In this document: piece after piece, positions 20,327-21,322 of the stretch
Layout of the letters: every line of letters begins with the position of its first letter
Numbering within the stretch: the stretch's first letter is position 1
Virus record (IMG/VR): IMGVR_UViG_3300042319_000198
Coordinates: 1 to 21,322 of that record
Source of the DNA: a virus
Reading direction: 5' to 3' (one strand)
DNA: 21,322 bases
Position numbers and translations under genes: made by a program
Notes under the pieces: generated by a model
The model's input: only the letters and a program-made list of their open reading frames with translations
Databases searched by the model: none
Told to the model about the DNA's origin: nothing

Positions 20327-21112
20327 ATGGCAATTTCAATATTCCCAGAAGTAGCAGGATCAACACCTCAGCAAAATTTAACTTTAAGGCATACCCTTAC
20401 ATCATCTGGATCAGTAAGTATCCCTGCTGGAATTACACAGGTTTATGCAGTTGTCATTGGCGGTGGCCAAGGTGGTGACAATGGTGGTGGATCATTTGAT
20501 GGCGGTATGGGTGGTGGTGCTGGTGGACTTTCTTGGGGCTGGACACCAGTTCAATCTTCCGTAATAGTTGGAGCAGGCGGTTCTGCTGGTAGTTTTGGTG
20601 GTCAATCACGTTATGGACACATTGTTGGTGGTGGAGGCGGAAACGGAATAGGCGCTGGTGGTAAAGGTGGAACTGCAGGATTCGGTGGTCAAAACGGTGG
20701 TCAAGGTGGAATTGCAGGAGTTAGACTGACAGCAGGTACTGGTGGTGCTGGTGGAGCAGGTTACGGTGGCGGAGGTGGAGCAGCAGGTGGTTCTTCCGAT
20801 GGTGGTGTAGGTGGCGCTGGTGGTTCAGGAACTTCTGGTGGTGGCGGTGGGTTTGGTAGAGCAAGTTCAAACCCTGGTGGCGTTGGCGGATCTGGTGCTA
20901 TCGGCGGTGGCGGCGGTGGTGGACATAACCAAGGCGCTGCAGCAGGAGGTAGCGGTATTTTTGCAGGCTCTGCTTCTGGTGGTGGCGGCGGTTATCACGC
21001 TGCAGGTTCTGGTGCAAATGGAGGCCAAGGCGGTGGAGGCGGCGGTGGTGGCTCTAGCGGTGGTGGCGCTGGCGGAAGTGGTGGAAGCGGAATTGTTTAT
21101 CTTTATTACTAA
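20327..21112 (+). CDS. Glycine-rich tail or adhesin-type protein
   Basis: A 261-aa protein starting A-I-S-I-F-P-E-V, like its upstream neighbour. A short beta segment (to about 50) includes V-S-I-P-A-G-I-T-Q-V-Y-A-V-V-I-G-G-G. The rest, about 200 residues, is made of G-G-G-G, G-G-A-G-G and G-G-S-G-G units with few hydrophobic residues, ending G-G-S-G-I-V-Y-L-Y-Y. Glycine-rich proteins ending in G-I-V-x-x-x-Y are familiar in phage tail regions. Likely a second tail-tip or receptor-binding protein. The DNA is a run of GGT, GGC and GGA codons prone to slippage. Confidence 0.8.
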   Translation: MAISIFPEVAGSTPQQNLTLRHTLTSSGSVSIPAGITQVYAVVIGGGQGGDNGGGSFDGGMGGGAGGLSWGWTPVQSSVIVGAGGSAGSFGGQSRYGHIVGGGGGNGIGAGGKGGTAGFGGQNGGQGGIAGVRLTAGTGGAGGAGYGGGGGAAGGSSDGGVGGAGGSGTSGGGGGFGRASSNPGGVGGSGAIGGGGGGGHNQGAAAGGSGIFAGSASGGGGGYHAAGSGANGGQGGGGGGGGSSGGGAGGSGGSGIVYLYY

Positions 21113-21123
21113 AAGGAGAAGGT

Positions 21124-21318
21124 ATGAAAAAATTTGCAGTACTTCAAAATAATATTGTAGTAAATATAATTTTAGCAAATTCAAAAGAAATTGCAGAAGA
21201 AGTAACTAGTTTAGAGTGTATTGAATATACTGATGAAAATCCAGCACTTGTTAATGATACTTGGGACGGTACTAACTTTGTCTCTCCAAGTATTTCTGTT
21301 GAAGAACCAACAGAATAA
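21124..21318 (+). CDS. Small tail-associated protein, 64 aa
   Basis: Starts at ATG 21124 after AAAGGAGAAGGT. The protein reads K-K-F-A-V-L-Q-N-N-I-V-V-N-I-I-L-A, then E-Y-T-D-E-N-P-A-L-V-N-D-T-W-D-G-T-N-F, ending in an acidic tail. Short proteins with a V-V-N-I-I-x-A start and a D-T-W-D-G-x-x-F end are frequent near tail-fibre genes of many phages. They may assist fibre assembly or be virion parts, but no activity is established from sequence. A similar N-I-I-V motif is in the secreted protein at 18371. It ends four bases before the window edge. Confidence 0.78.
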   Translation: MKKFAVLQNNIVVNIILANSKEIAEEVTSLECIEYTDENPALVNDTWDGTNFVSPSISVEEPTE

Positions 21319-21322
21319 TATA

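Overview
The window reads as part of a tailed double-stranded DNA phage genome. Every supported gene lies on the plus strand, genes are packed with short overlaps, and the set includes a complete replication and recombination module, both terminase subunits, holin-like membrane proteins, three tRNA genes and glycine-rich tail-type proteins. A phage-encoded C-family (DnaE/PHP) polymerase, a holin-like protein with a D-D-G-x-L-T-x-D-E-I motif and several Sec signal peptides typical of Gram-positive hosts suggest a phage of an actinobacterium. The fairly low G+C fits low-GC planktonic Actinobacteria better than soil ones. The host assignment is inference.

Layout. 1-126: tail end of an upstream gene. 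119-8321: DnaB-type helicase, DnaG-type primase, ssDNA-binding-like protein, DNA polymerase III alpha, MazG-like pyrophosphatase, UvsX/RecA-like recombinase, a small zinc-binding protein, a small PD-(D/E)XK-like nuclease and a helical protein. 8353-10762: after a predicted extended -10 promoter come a Cas4/RecB-like nuclease, a zinc-ribbon protein, a RuvC-like resolvase, several micro-proteins (including a helix-turn-helix protein and a single-pass membrane protein) and a DUF3310 protein. 10752-13053: small and large terminase. 13097-17069: two large exported proteins, one with Ig-like-looking repeats and one with PA14, fibronectin-III and coiled-coil regions, separated by a rho-independent terminator and a new promoter. 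17063-17544: two small membrane proteins, probably for lysis. 17625-18155: an HslV/proteasome-like Ntn peptidase behind the best promoter in the window. 18171-19081: a small acidic protein that appears to be translated from a leaderless mRNA, then a third exported protein. 19092-19319: tRNA-Asn, tRNA-Glu, tRNA-Gly. 19369-21318: two glycine-rich tail-type proteins and a small tail-associated protein.

How the genes fit together. Helicase, primase, SSB-like protein and polymerase form most of a replisome, though no clamp or clamp loader is seen. The recombinase, Cas4-like nuclease, RuvC-like resolvase and small nuclease would support recombination-dependent replication and resolve branched DNA for the terminase. 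No portal or capsid gene follows the large terminase. Instead there is a cassette of exported proteins, which together with the HslV-like peptidase is the least ordinary part of the window. Predicted promoters fall into two groups by -10 sequence: TATACT (before the Cas4-like gene, the peptidase and the leaderless gene) and TGATATAAT (before the PA14 protein and the tail-type genes).
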